DNA from: an uncultured bacterium
GTDB lineage: Bacteria; Cyanobacteriota; Vampirovibrionia; Gastranaerophilales; Gastranaerophilaceae
Direction: 5' to 3'
DNA length: 64,000 nucleotides
Assembly (NCBI GenBank): GCA_900553895.1
Contig: USFB01000001.1
Span: forward strand, 62,001-126,000
Shown here: positions 16,357-24,607 of the stretch, one piece after another
How positions within the stretch are numbered: the stretch's first letter is position 1
Layout: each line of letters begins with the position of its first letter
The notes under the pieces: model-generated
Told to the model about the DNA's origin: nothing
Seen by the model: only the letters and a program-made list of their open reading frames with translations
The model's database searches: none
Position numbers and translations under genes: made by a program

Positions 16357-19300
16357 TTAACCAGCTGTCAAAGAGAAAATATCGTAAATTTCTTGGTCTG
16401 AAAGCTCTGTAATAATCTTTTCGCCTTCGTAAACCGCCAAATCCGCAAGTTCCTTTTTAGACTTCAACATCTCATCAATTTTTTCTTCAAAAGTTCCGAG
16501 TGTAATAAGTCTATGCACCATAACGTTCTTTTCTTGACCGATACGATACGTTCTATCTGTCGCTTGATCTTCTACCGCAGGGTTCCACCACAAGTCATAG
16601 TGGATAACGTTTGTTGCGCTTGTTAAGTTCAAACCTGTACCACCTGCTTTAAGTGAAAGTATCATAATTTTTCTATCGTCATTCGTTTGGAAATCTTCAA
16701 TCAACTTTTCACGCTGAGGAACTGTTAATGAACCGTGGAAAAATGAAGGTTCTGAACCACATTCTTCAAGTAGCATTTTAGTTAATAAATCGCCCATTTC
16801 TTTATATTGAGTGAAAATAAGAGTTTTTTCATTATTATCCAAAATACTTTGCACCAAAGAAACGCATTTTTCTGCCTTACCTGAAAGTTCTTTAGACGTT
16901 TCACCGCTTTTTAAGAATTGATAAGGGTGGTTACAAATTTGTTTAAGCGCAGTTATAAGCTTGAAAATATTACCGCGTCTGTTGACACCTGTAAATCCGC
17001 TGATTTTTTCCATCATTTCGTTAAGCGTTTTTTCGTATAAAATAGCTTGAGATTTAGCTAAATAGCAATAATCATTCATTACCATCTTGTCAGGCAAATC
17101 CGAAATTACGTGTTTATCCGTTTTCAAACGTCTTAAAACAAATGGAGAAACTGAAAGTTTAAGTTTAGATGCTCTTGTTTTTTCTTTAAACCTTTCAATA
17201 GGCACTGCATAACTCTTTTGGAATTCCTTCAAAGAGCCTAAATAACCTTTGTTAATAAAGTCAAAAATACTCCAAAGCTCTGTAAGACGGTTTTCTACCG
17301 GAGTACCTGTCATTGCAATCTTGATATCTGATTTTAGTGATTTAATCGCCAAAGTTTGCGCTGTGTCAGGGTTCTTGATGTTTTGAGCTTCGTCTACAAC
17401 AATCATGCCCCAAGAATTTTTCTTCATTTCTTCAACATCTATTCTCATGATTGCGTAAGTTGTAAGAATAACGTCGCATTTTAAATCAAGCTTTCTATCC
17501 ATTCCATGATAAGTCGCAGTTTTTAGAGAAGGTGCAAACAGTTGCAATTCTTTCATCCAGTTTCCCATCAAAGTCGTTGGACAAATTACCAGCACGGGAT
17601 TTTTGATTTTCTTTTCTTCTTTCAGTTTAAGAATTAAACTGATAACCTGAATAGTTTTACCTAACCCCATATCGTCAGCCATACAGCAACCAAAACCTTT
17701 TGAAACGTTTGTCCAAAGCCATTTAAGACCGGTCATTTGGTATGCTCTCAAATCGCCCTTCAAACCTTCAGGCTGAGTAACTTCAACAGGCTTTGCAAAA
17801 TCCTTGATAACATTTGCATAAGCTTCATCATAATTGAAGTCATAATTTTGAAGTTGACCTGACATAGAAGCATGAATAAGCTCAAGTCTTGTCATTTTCT
17901 TGTGGTTTGCGTTTTGAATTTGTTCAACAAGCTTTAAACCTTCAGCTTTATCAACCAAAATGTATTTGCCGTTGTATTGAATTAGACCGTTGCTTTCGTT
18001 TACAAGTTTGTTAAATTCTTCCAATGAAATCTTTTCATCACCTAATGAAATTTCATAAGTGAAATCAAGAATATCGTCTAATGAAATTGCGCTACTTGAA
18101 ACAGTGTTAAAGATATTCATTAAATCATCAGAGCGCGAAGCTTTAACTTTCGCGTTAATTGAAGCACGAGGAATAATAATATTAGTCAATTCTTCCGGCA
18201 AGATTACGTCAATTTGTGCTTTTTGTAAGTAATATGCCGTTTGAGCAATAATTTTATAAACTTCATTTAAGTTCAAAGTCAGAGCAAGCTTGTCTTCATC
18301 TTCAAAAAGAGTTTCAAGTTCCGGCATGTATCTAACTGCATAATTAAGTTGTTTTTCAATGATTTTAGATATATCAGCCGTATCTAAGCCCCAAATCTCA
18401 TCCTCGTGATAAAGTTCATCAAGAAGAATTGTTTCATCAGTTTTTCTGTTTTTGATATGAATCTTTAACTCAAATTTATCATCACTAACTTTATTAACCT
18501 TGAAGAATGGGATTAAGTCATATTTACCTAAATACAATTCATCGAACCATTGCGCAAAGTTTTCGGCAAGGTCTTTACCCTTCATTAAGCATCTTTGTTC
18601 TAAATCCTTAATCATGTAATGACCAGATTTAATGTCTTTGAAACGGTAAGCCTTAATTCCTAAGAATTTGTAAACAAGGTAGTTTAAATATTCTCTGACA
18701 AATTTTTCTACAAAATCTTTTGGTTTATCACCTTTAATAAATAAGTTTTCAGGTAGATTGTTTTCTAGCTCGTTAATAATTTTTGCAGATTCTTTATTAG
18801 AAATAATCGGCTCATAAACAATTCTGAAAGAACCGCCTGATGCGCCTTCTTTTCTATGTACTGTCGGTATAAAGTACAATTTTTCAATAAGCTTCATAAC
18901 AAAGTGTGTAAGCTTGTTGAAATATGCAAAAGTTTGAGTTAGTGAAGAGAAATCAACAACTTCACCAAATCCGCCAAAATAGTCTAAAACTAAATCTAAC
19001 GGCATAATATAACCGATTTGACCGTTGACTTCTTTAGACGTAAATCTAAACATTGAACCTTTAGATTTCAGGTAAAATTGAAAATTGTTTGTAGGTGTTA
19101 CAAAGAACGACAATTTAGGATTCGTCGCCGTTCCATCGTTTATAAGTAAGAAATCAGTATTTCTTACAGGTGAATTCGGAGATAGAAAAATCCCCTCAAA
19201 CTCATCCTCTACAAGCTGATAAATCAAACTTAATGTGTAACGGAAATCTTTGTTCTTGAAACCGTTTGGGTTTTCACTCAAATTGTAAAAGAACTCATCT

Positions 19301-19362
19301 ACATTGTTTTTCTTTAGTGATAAATCTATATTTAGTGGTTTTACGTTTTTTTCTTCAGTCAT
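16357..19362 (-). CDS. SNF2-family DEAD-like helicase
   Basis: 1001 residues, typical of bacterial SNF2 proteins. The helicase core is intact: motif I DDMGLGKTIQ near residue 565, the DEAQ form of motif II (VVDEAQNIKNP) near 655, TGTPVENRLTELWSIFDF, and motif VI QATDRTYRIGQ near 935. About 500 residues precede the core without a SWIM zinc finger that I can see (no cysteine-rich cluster). Bacterial SNF2 proteins remodel protein-DNA complexes or RNA polymerase (RapA-like), but the role of this one is not known. It has no close operon partner: a REP-like hairpin and a small membrane protein gene lie upstream, and the ATPase gene converges from the other side. Confidence 0.93.
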   Translation of the reverse strand: MTEEKNVKPLNIDLSLKKNNVDEFFYNLSENPNGFKNKDFRYTLSLIYQLVEDEFEGIFLSPNSPVRNTDFLLINDGTATNPKLSFFVTPTNNFQFYLKSKGSMFRFTSKEVNGQIGYIMPLDLVLDYFGGFGEVVDFSSLTQTFAYFNKLTHFVMKLIEKLYFIPTVHRKEGASGGSFRIVYEPIISNKESAKIINELENNLPENLFIKGDKPKDFVEKFVREYLNYLVYKFLGIKAYRFKDIKSGHYMIKDLEQRCLMKGKDLAENFAQWFDELYLGKYDLIPFFKVNKVSDDKFELKIHIKNRKTDETILLDELYHEDEIWGLDTADISKIIEKQLNYAVRYMPELETLFEDEDKLALTLNLNEVYKIIAQTAYYLQKAQIDVILPEELTNIIIPRASINAKVKASRSDDLMNIFNTVSSSAISLDDILDFTYEISLGDEKISLEEFNKLVNESNGLIQYNGKYILVDKAEGLKLVEQIQNANHKKMTRLELIHASMSGQLQNYDFNYDEAYANVIKDFAKPVEVTQPEGLKGDLRAYQMTGLKWLWTNVSKGFGCCMADDMGLGKTIQVISLILKLKEEKKIKNPVLVICPTTLMGNWMKELQLFAPSLKTATYHGMDRKLDLKCDVILTTYAIMRIDVEEMKKNSWGMIVVDEAQNIKNPDTAQTLAIKSLKSDIKIAMTGTPVENRLTELWSIFDFINKGYLGSLKEFQKSYAVPIERFKEKTRASKLKLSVSPFVLRRLKTDKHVISDLPDKMVMNDYCYLAKSQAILYEKTLNEMMEKISGFTGVNRRGNIFKLITALKQICNHPYQFLKSGETSKELSGKAEKCVSLVQSILDNNEKTLIFTQYKEMGDLLTKMLLEECGSEPSFFHGSLTVPQREKLIEDFQTNDDRKIMILSLKAGGTGLNLTSATNVIHYDLWWNPAVEDQATDRTYRIGQEKNVMVHRLITLGTFEEKIDEMLKSKKELADLAVYEGEKIITELSDQEIYDIFSLTAG

Positions 19363-19394
19363 TGTCTATATTTCTCTTTTTATTTTTTTAATAC

Positions 19395-19425
19395 GGTGGG
19401 AACCGCTCCGCTATTCCCACCCTAC
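19395..19425 (-). repeat. REP-like hairpin with GTAG foot (copy 1)
   Basis: On the minus strand: GTAG (19422-19425), then the stem GGTGGGAA/TTCCCACC (19414-19421 with 19395-19402) around an 11-base loop. Located between the small membrane protein gene and the SNF2 gene. The same plan is found at 36189, 39597 and 41016. Confidence 0.75.
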
Positions 19426-19445
19426 GCCTTACTTTTTATTGTTCT

Positions 19446-19694
19446 TTATTGTTTACAGAATATTCCTACATAAGCAAAAAATATTATCAATCCGATTATA
19501 GCAATAGGTAATAATACAATTGTTACTATTATAAACCAAGAGCAGGTTTTGTACATAAATTCTAAAAATTTGTGGTCATTAAATTTTGTAGCTATATGTT
19601 TTGCAATTATTAAAATCAAGCCAATTATGGCAAACCATGTTGATATTCGAAGTTCTTGTAATGAATGTAAATATAAGTATTCAAAATTGTTCAC
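19446..19694 (-). CDS. Small two-helix membrane protein, unknown
   Basis: 82 residues beginning at a GTG codon with GGTGAG upstream. Two membrane helices: about 17-34 (TWFAIIGLILIIAKHIA) and about 51-76 (CSWFIIVTIVLLPIAIIGLI). Between them is a short charged loop (TKFNDHKFLEFMYK). I recognise no family. It lies between gpmI and the SNF2 gene on the same strand but with sizeable gaps that hold repeats, so operon membership is doubtful. The start codon choice is modest; the helices make a real gene likely. Confidence 0.6.
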   Translation of the reverse strand: MNNFEYLYLHSLQELRISTWFAIIGLILIIAKHIATKFNDHKFLEFMYKTCSWFIIVTIVLLPIAIIGLIIFFAYVGIFCKQ

Positions 19695-19722
19695 GTTTTT
19701 CTCACCATGCAGGTAATAAAAA

Positions 19723-19784
19723 GTTTAGTTGTTTAGGAGTTAAGAAAAATTTAAAACGTCTTCTCAACTCCTAAACTTCTAAAC
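19723..19784. repeat. 24-bp imperfect inverted repeat downstream of gpmI
   Basis: Arms 19723-19746 and 19761-19784 match at 21 of 24 positions, with core GTTTAGGAGTT. It begins 9 bases after the gpmI stop. There is no T-run, so it is not a standard terminator, although it may protect the 3' end of the message; the arms themselves contain a short internal duplication of GTTTAG. Confidence 0.75.
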
Positions 19785-19792
19785 TACTCAAC

Positions 19793-21331
19793 TTATTTTA
19801 TCAAACTATCGCAATCCATTTCAGCAGGTTTTTCAATACCCATCAACTGCAATACAGTTGGTGCTACATTGCATAAAGCTCCATCATTTTTAAGTTCAAG
19901 ATCTTTAGGACCGTTGATAACAACGAAAGGAACTTCGTTTGTAGTGTGCGCAGTGTGTGGCTTGCCTGTTTTGTCGTTAAACATTACTTCAGCATTACCG
20001 TGGTCAGCTGTAAGCAACATAACAACGCCGTTTTCTTTACATTTTTGAGCAATTTTACCAACGCATTCGTCAACAACTTTACAAGCCTTTTCAGCAGCTT
20101 CAAGTACACCTGTGTGACCAACCATATCTGGGTTAGCGAAGTTTACTAGTACGAAACCGTATTCAGGATTTGCTACAGCTTCCAATACGTTTTCACAAAC
20201 TTCTGGTGCGCTCATTTCAGGCTGCATGTCATAAGTTGCAACCTTAGGAGAAGCTACAAGTTTTCTTGTTTCGTGAGGTTGAGGCTCATCAATACCACCG
20301 TTGAAGAAGAATGTAACGTGTGCATATTTTTCAGTTTCTGCTGTTCTGAATTGGTGAACGCCGTTTGTTTCCAAAACATCACCCAAAATGTTTACAAGTT
20401 TAGTTTTAGGGAATGCAACCGGGAAAGTGAATGTTGCTTCGTAACTTGTCATTGTACAATAGTAAATATTGTTTAAAACTTTCTTTCTATCAAAACCGTC
20501 AAAATCTTTGAAGTTAACAGCCTTAGTAATTTCTCTTGCTCTATCAGGACGATAGTTGAAGAAAATAATAGCATCATTATCTTGAATTCTGCTTTCATTT
20601 ACTTCTGCTTCAGTACCGATAGCTGTTGGAAGAACAAATTCATCCGTTACGCCTTCTTCGTAAGATTTTTGAACAGCTTCGCAAGCAGTCGCTGCGTGGT
20701 TACCTTCGCCTAATAACAAGCAGTTATAACCTTTTTCTACTCTATCCCAACGGTTATCTCTATCCATAATGTAGTATCTGCCGATAACTGTTGCAACTTT
20801 TGGTAAGTTGTATTTCTTTAATTCATCTTCAACAGTTTGCAAGTATGTGCAAGCGCTTGAAGGTGGGGTATCACGACCATCTAAGAATGCGTGTACATAA
20901 ACTTTTGTAAGACCTTCATCTGCTGCAAGTTTAATTAAGGCTAAAACGTGGTCTAATGATGAGTGAACTCCACCTGTTGAAACTAAACCGTAAATATGAA
21001 GTGAAGAATTGTTCTTTTTAGCATGGTTGATTGCTTCTAAGAATTTTTCGTTTTTGAAGAATGAACCATCTTTAATGGCTCTGTTGATTTTTGACAAATC
21101 TTGGTAAACAACTCTACCTGCACCTAAGTTTAAGTGACCAACTTCACTGTTACCCATTTGACCTTCAGGAAGTCCAACGTATTCGCCATCAGCGTGGATT
21201 TTAATTGAAGGGTAGTCTTTTATAAGTTCAGGAACATTTACAGGATGTGAAAGCTTTGTAGCATCATATTTTTCTGCACCTGTTGAAATTCCCCAACCGT
21301 CCATAATACATAATAAAACTCTATTTTTCAT
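19793..21331 (-). CDS. gpmI: 2,3-bisphosphoglycerate-independent phosphoglycerate mutase
   Basis: 512 residues, standard length. GpmI interconverts 3- and 2-phosphoglycerate in glycolysis with two Mn ions and a catalytic serine. Key motifs: metal Asp in CIMDGWG (Asp11), the catalytic Ser62 in GNSEVGHLNLGAGR, YVHAFLDGRDTPP, RPDRAREI, TADHGNAEVM, and GKPHTAHTTNEVPF. All active-site elements are intact. Upstream lies a divergent gene (21569) with about 237 bases between. Monocistronic as far as can be seen. Confidence 0.97.
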   Translation of the reverse strand: MKNRVLLCIMDGWGISTGAEKYDATKLSHPVNVPELIKDYPSIKIHADGEYVGLPEGQMGNSEVGHLNLGAGRVVYQDLSKINRAIKDGSFFKNEKFLEAINHAKKNNSSLHIYGLVSTGGVHSSLDHVLALIKLAADEGLTKVYVHAFLDGRDTPPSSACTYLQTVEDELKKYNLPKVATVIGRYYIMDRDNRWDRVEKGYNCLLLGEGNHAATACEAVQKSYEEGVTDEFVLPTAIGTEAEVNESRIQDNDAIIFFNYRPDRAREITKAVNFKDFDGFDRKKVLNNIYYCTMTSYEATFTFPVAFPKTKLVNILGDVLETNGVHQFRTAETEKYAHVTFFFNGGIDEPQPHETRKLVASPKVATYDMQPEMSAPEVCENVLEAVANPEYGFVLVNFANPDMVGHTGVLEAAEKACKVVDECVGKIAQKCKENGVVMLLTADHGNAEVMFNDKTGKPHTAHTTNEVPFVVINGPKDLELKNDGALCNVAPTVLQLMGIEKPAEMDCDSLIK

Positions 21332-21568
21332 ATCAAAATTTCTCCTCTATAAAGTCTTTTTAACCTAATAAGTTTATGACAAAAGCAGGGGAATGTAAAG
21401 AGGGAAATGTATTCACTAAGCGAACTAATAGAATGTGATTAGAAAAATTTTAGCTATATAAATAAGACCTACAACTTTTTAATAATATTTGCCGATATTT
21501 TTTATAATTGATGGTTGAATAGCTAAGCTTTAAATCACAATTTATAGTGGTAACAAGGTGGTACTACT

Positions 21569-22471
21569 ATGAAAAAATTTCTTGCTACATTCCTAATATT
21601 TGCGTATATATTCGGTTTTACTGGATTTCGTGTTGAAGCTACAGCTCAGAAACCTGATAGTTTGATTACAAAAATTGAAAATGATATTTACGGTTTTGAC
21701 TATTCAAATGACACAGCGCAAAATCGAATTTCACGTCTTGAAAAAACTGTTTATGGAAAATCTTCAAACGGTGACATTAATAAAAGAATAAAAAAGCTTT
21801 CCGGTGATATTTCAGCAGACGTAATAGGTTTGGAAATCGAGCCGACAGAAGACAGTTTTAAAGAAGATGAAGCAATTGCGGATAGTTCGGTAAATTATCC
21901 TATTGTTGATGAAATAGAACAAAAAATATTTAATCAAACATATAAGAATCGTGATTTTCATTCACGTATAGTCGCAATTGAGCGTAAAATATTCGGCAAA
22001 ATATATGATGTAGATGATTATTCTACAAGAATGGATAGAATAAAAGCCAAAATAATGCCGGAAACAATTGCTAAAAATTCCTATAATGGTGATTTTAGAA
22101 GCCAAAGTTATTATGATAATGATACTTTAACATCAAATGATTTGTCAGGCTTGAGTGGCAATCGTTTTAAAATGCCATTTGGACAAAAGAATTACACAAG
22201 ACCTTACGCAAACTACGGCGATATGACCGGCGGTTCTGCAATGCTTCCATCTAATCCTAATTTAAATGATGAATTGGCACAGCTTGAATACGAAACATTT
22301 GGAACAGAATTTTCAAATGAAGATACAGCTTCACGTATTAAAAGACTAAACAGTGTAAGTAAAGCTAAAAAATCCGCTTCAAAATATGATTCAAACAAAT
22401 TCTCACAGCGCATGTCAACAGCCATGGAGATTGGAGCAATGATATTAATGATACTTGCAATGGTGTTATAA
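21569..22471 (+). CDS. Secreted/membrane protein with repeated YG-RI-RLE motif, unknown
   Basis: 300 residues. A signal peptide (MKKFLATFLIFAYIFGFTGF) is followed by three copies of a motif of about 20-25 residues: IENDIYGFDYSNDTAQNRIS (with RLEKTVYG after it), IEQKIFNQTYKNRDFHSRI (with ERKIFG), and LEYETFGTEFSNEDTASRI (with KRLNS). The pattern is (I/L)E-x-x-(I/T)(Y/F)-x-x-x-(Y/F)-x-x-x-(D/T)-x-x-x-RI-x-x-(L/I)(E/N). The C-terminus (MEIGAMILMILAMVL) is hydrophobic to the last residue, like a tail anchor. Such a repeat protein would be exported and held at the inner or outer membrane. It has a TATAAT at 21503-21508. The function is unknown; I recognise no named family. Confidence 0.75.
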   Translation: MKKFLATFLIFAYIFGFTGFRVEATAQKPDSLITKIENDIYGFDYSNDTAQNRISRLEKTVYGKSSNGDINKRIKKLSGDISADVIGLEIEPTEDSFKEDEAIADSSVNYPIVDEIEQKIFNQTYKNRDFHSRIVAIERKIFGKIYDVDDYSTRMDRIKAKIMPETIAKNSYNGDFRSQSYYDNDTLTSNDLSGLSGNRFKMPFGQKNYTRPYANYGDMTGGSAMLPSNPNLNDELAQLEYETFGTEFSNEDTASRIKRLNSVSKAKKSASKYDSNKFSQRMSTAMEIGAMILMILAMVL

Positions 22472-22482
22472 AACTACAACAC

Positions 22483-22716
22483 TTATCCTTTGAAATAATC
22501 ACAAATTAGTTTTTCTTTCTTAGAAAAAACATTTTTAAATTTTTCTGCTATCGGATTTTTTTCCAACTCTTCTAATTCTTTTTTCATAATAGCTTTTTCT
22601 AATATCAAAGTATTATAAAGCTGATTGCATATATCAGATGATGTTTGGTGTAAATGTAATTTTTTTATTTGCAATTCTTTTAATTGAATTTGTTTTTTTA
22701 ATTGATTCTTGTTCAC
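22483..22716 (-). CDS. Small coiled-coil protein, unknown
   Basis: 77 residues starting at GTG with AGAGG 8 bases upstream. It is strongly charged and helical (QLKKQIQLKELQIKKLHLHQ, EKAIMKKELEELEKNP), with heptad-like spacing, and ends in a basic-aromatic tail (KEKLICDYFKG). No signal peptide. It converges with the gene at 21569, 11 bases apart, with no terminator between. No function can be proposed. Confidence 0.6.
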   Translation of the reverse strand: MNKNQLKKQIQLKELQIKKLHLHQTSSDICNQLYNTLILEKAIMKKELEELEKNPIAEKFKNVFSKKEKLICDYFKG

Positions 22717-22920
22717 AGAAAACCTCTTTGTATATAGATTATAACTTATAGATAAAATTTACAATCAATCTTTTAGAGGATTTAAAACTTATAAAATTAT
22801 TATGACATACCAACGTTCAATATTTTAGCAACATTCAATTAGAATTGAATATTTAAAATTTACAAATTCGCTTTACATTCCTTAACAATTAAAAACAAAA
22901 AAGGCAATTTTTTGAAACTG

Positions 22921-22936
22921 AAATACTTTATATATA
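22921..22936 (+). promoter_or_regulatory. Shared promoter motif, copy 1
   Basis: AAATACTTTATATATA, identical to 23276-23291 and placed 44 bases before the ATG of its gene (43 bases in the other copy). It contains TATATA as a plausible -10. The flanks differ, so the motif itself, not a recent duplication, seems conserved. Confidence 0.65.
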
Positions 22937-22964
22937 CATAAGAAGATTTTATAAGGAAGAAATA

Positions 22965-23168
22965 ATGAACGAAAAAGAATTAAACGCTACAATGTCAGTT
23001 ATCGCAGACCCAATCAAAAATGTTTATAAATTAGAAACAAGAAAAGACGTTGAAGAAATCCAAAGAATTTGTAGAATTTTCGCTATTTCTGAAAGACAAG
23101 CAAACAAACACAAAATGTTGTCAATCAAAAATTTAGCAACATTTAGACTTGTTTTGAGTAATAATTAA
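22965..23168 (+). CDS. Small helical protein, unknown
   Basis: 67 residues, starting 8 bases after a good Shine-Dalgarno sequence (AAGGAAG). The sequence MNEKELNATMSVIADPIKNV is followed by basic, helical segments (TRKDVEEIQRICRIFAISER and KHKMLSIKNLATFRLVLSN). A compact helical protein with one cysteine; a helix-turn-helix is conceivable but not clear. It shares its promoter motif with the next gene and has its own terminator after it, so it is independently transcribed and probably abundant. I do not recognise it. Confidence 0.7.
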   Translation: MNEKELNATMSVIADPIKNVYKLETRKDVEEIQRICRIFAISERQANKHKMLSIKNLATFRLVLSNN

Positions 23169-23188
23169 GCTGGAATATGAATAAGTAG

Positions 23189-23226
23189 TATCGTCATTGG
23201 GCTATTTCCCAATGGCGATATTTTTA
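23189..23226 (+). terminator. Rho-independent terminator
   Basis: Stem TATCGTCATTGGG/CCCAATGGCGATA with one mismatch (23189-23201 with 23208-23220), loop CTATTT, then T-rich sequence. It follows the 67-residue gene by about 20 bases. Confidence 0.88.
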
Positions 23227-23275
23227 TGTAAAGTTTTGTAAAGAATTAATGCTATTGTGAAATTTAGTTATTTTT

Positions 23276-23291
23276 AAATACTTTATATATA
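23276..23291 (+). promoter_or_regulatory. Shared promoter motif, copy 2
   Basis: AAATACTTTATATATA, identical to 22921-22936 and 43 bases before the ATG at 23319. This suggests common control of the two small genes. Confidence 0.65.
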
Positions 23292-23318
23292 TGTAAGATT
23301 TAAAAAAGGTATAAGAAG

Positions 23319-23756
23319 ATGGCAAACACAGCAGCTTTATTAGGAAACTTATTAAATAAGAATGCAGACTATAACTATTATGCTATGCAACAAATATATT
23401 GGAACAATATGTATGAAGCAAATAGCGCAAAACTTAGCAAACAAACTAAGTATGAAGAAAAGTGGGAAAGTGCATTTGATGATGCACAAAACGTTGATAA
23501 ACAATGTAAAATCGGAAACACAACTTGGAAAGAAAAAGATCAAGTTTTGAGTGATGCACAAGCAGATGCTTATGCACACGCGAAAGTAAAAGAATACAAT
23601 GAAAGTTTATCACTAGAATTAGCAGATTTAGACTTAGAATACGATACAATGAGAAATATGTATGATACTTTGATGCAAGAATTGCAATCTCAAAAAGAAT
23701 CTGCAAAATCAGTTACTTCTACTGCAGCTCAAGATACAGGTTTATTACAATCATAA
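23319..23756 (+). CDS. Helical protein of 145 residues, unknown
   Basis: 145 residues, preceded by AAAGG about 13 bases before the ATG. The N-terminus is Asn/Tyr-rich (ALLGNLLNKNADYNYYAMQQ), then a long amphipathic helical region (KYEEKWESAFDDAQNVD, ELADLDLEYDTMRNMYDTLM) and a Ser/Thr-rich tail. No signal peptide. The size and the long helices with a flexible end recall secretion substrates such as needle or filament proteins, but I can point to no diagnostic motif. It is paired with 22965 by an identical promoter. Two antisense open frames across it look like shadows. Confidence 0.75.
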   Translation: MANTAALLGNLLNKNADYNYYAMQQIYWNNMYEANSAKLSKQTKYEEKWESAFDDAQNVDKQCKIGNTTWKEKDQVLSDAQADAYAHAKVKEYNESLSLELADLDLEYDTMRNMYDTLMQELQSQKESAKSVTSTAAQDTGLLQS

Positions 23757-23785
23757 GATTAAGTCGAGGGGTTCACCCTCCTTAA

Positions 23786-24607
23786 TTAATAAACCTTTGA
23801 AGCATTGTACATTAAAGAAGCTATGGTCATTGGACCAACACCACCGGGAACCGGTGAAATATAACCGCAAGTTGATGATACTAAATCAAAATCCACATCA
23901 CCGGTCAGTTTGCCGTTAGAATCTCTAAATATTCCAACGTCAACAACACAAGAATTTTTCTTAACCATCTTACATCTTACAATTTTTTTACCAACCGCAG
24001 ATATTACAATATCAGCGGTTTTTATTTTGTCTTGAATATCTTGTGTAAACGAATGACACATTGTAACAGTTGCATTGCGTTTTAGTAGAAGTTGAGCAAT
24101 AGGCCTTCCAACAATATTAGAACGACCTACTACAACGGCCTCTTTGCCTTCTATTGGAATATTATATTCGTCTAAAAGCATCATTATACCTTGCGGTGTT
24201 GCAGGATAAAAATAAGGTTCTAAACCGATAACCATTTTACCAACATTTTCAGGAGTGAAGCCGTCAACATCCTTCTTTGGAGAAATTGCTAAAATAACTT
24301 TATTTTTATCAATATGTTTAGGAAGTGGTAACTGAACCAAAACACCTGTAACATCACTATCATTGTTCAGTTTTTCAATAGTTTTAAGTAATTCTTCTTC
24401 TGAAACATCAGCACTCATTTCAATAACAGTAGATTTAATCCCGACTTTTTCCGCAGCTTTCTTTTTATTATTAACATAAATTTTGCTTGCAGGATTTTCG
24501 CCAACCAAAATTACAACAAGATGAGGTTGTTTATCTAATTTTGCAACCCTCTCTTTAACTTGCTCCAATATTTTTAAAGATAATGCTTTCCCGTCTAAAA
24601 TTATCAT
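23786..24607 (-). CDS. folD: Methylenetetrahydrofolate dehydrogenase/cyclohydrolase
   Basis: 273 residues, a little below the usual 280-300. FolD converts methylene-THF to methenyl- and formyl-THF with NADP. Motifs: YVNNKKKAAEKVGI with the catalytic Lys, GVLVQLPLPKHI, the substrate loop KDVDGFTPENVGKM, the Rossmann motif VVGRSNIVGRP, and the C-terminal PVPGGVGPMTIASLMYN. Its start overlaps the stop of the upstream ATPase gene by four bases, so both are translated from one message. This pairing with a CooC-like ATPase is unusual and suggests a one-carbon or metal cofactor context. Confidence 0.96.
   Translation of the reverse strand: MIILDGKALSLKILEQVKERVAKLDKQPHLVVILVGENPASKIYVNNKKKAAEKVGIKSTVIEMSADVSEEELLKTIEKLNNDSDVTGVLVQLPLPKHIDKNKVILAISPKKDVDGFTPENVGKMVIGLEPYFYPATPQGIMMLLDEYNIPIEGKEAVVVGRSNIVGRPIAQLLLKRNATVTMCHSFTQDIQDKIKTADIVISAVGKKIVRCKMVKKNSCVVDVGIFRDSNGKLTGDVDFDLVSSTCGYISPVPGGVGPMTIASLMYNASKVY

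Noticed and set aside
23352..23706. Two antisense frames across the 145-residue gene
   Set aside because: They lack ribosome binding sites, have odd Phe/Ile/Cys-rich composition, and the plus-strand gene has a promoter, Shine-Dalgarno sequence and sensible composition.
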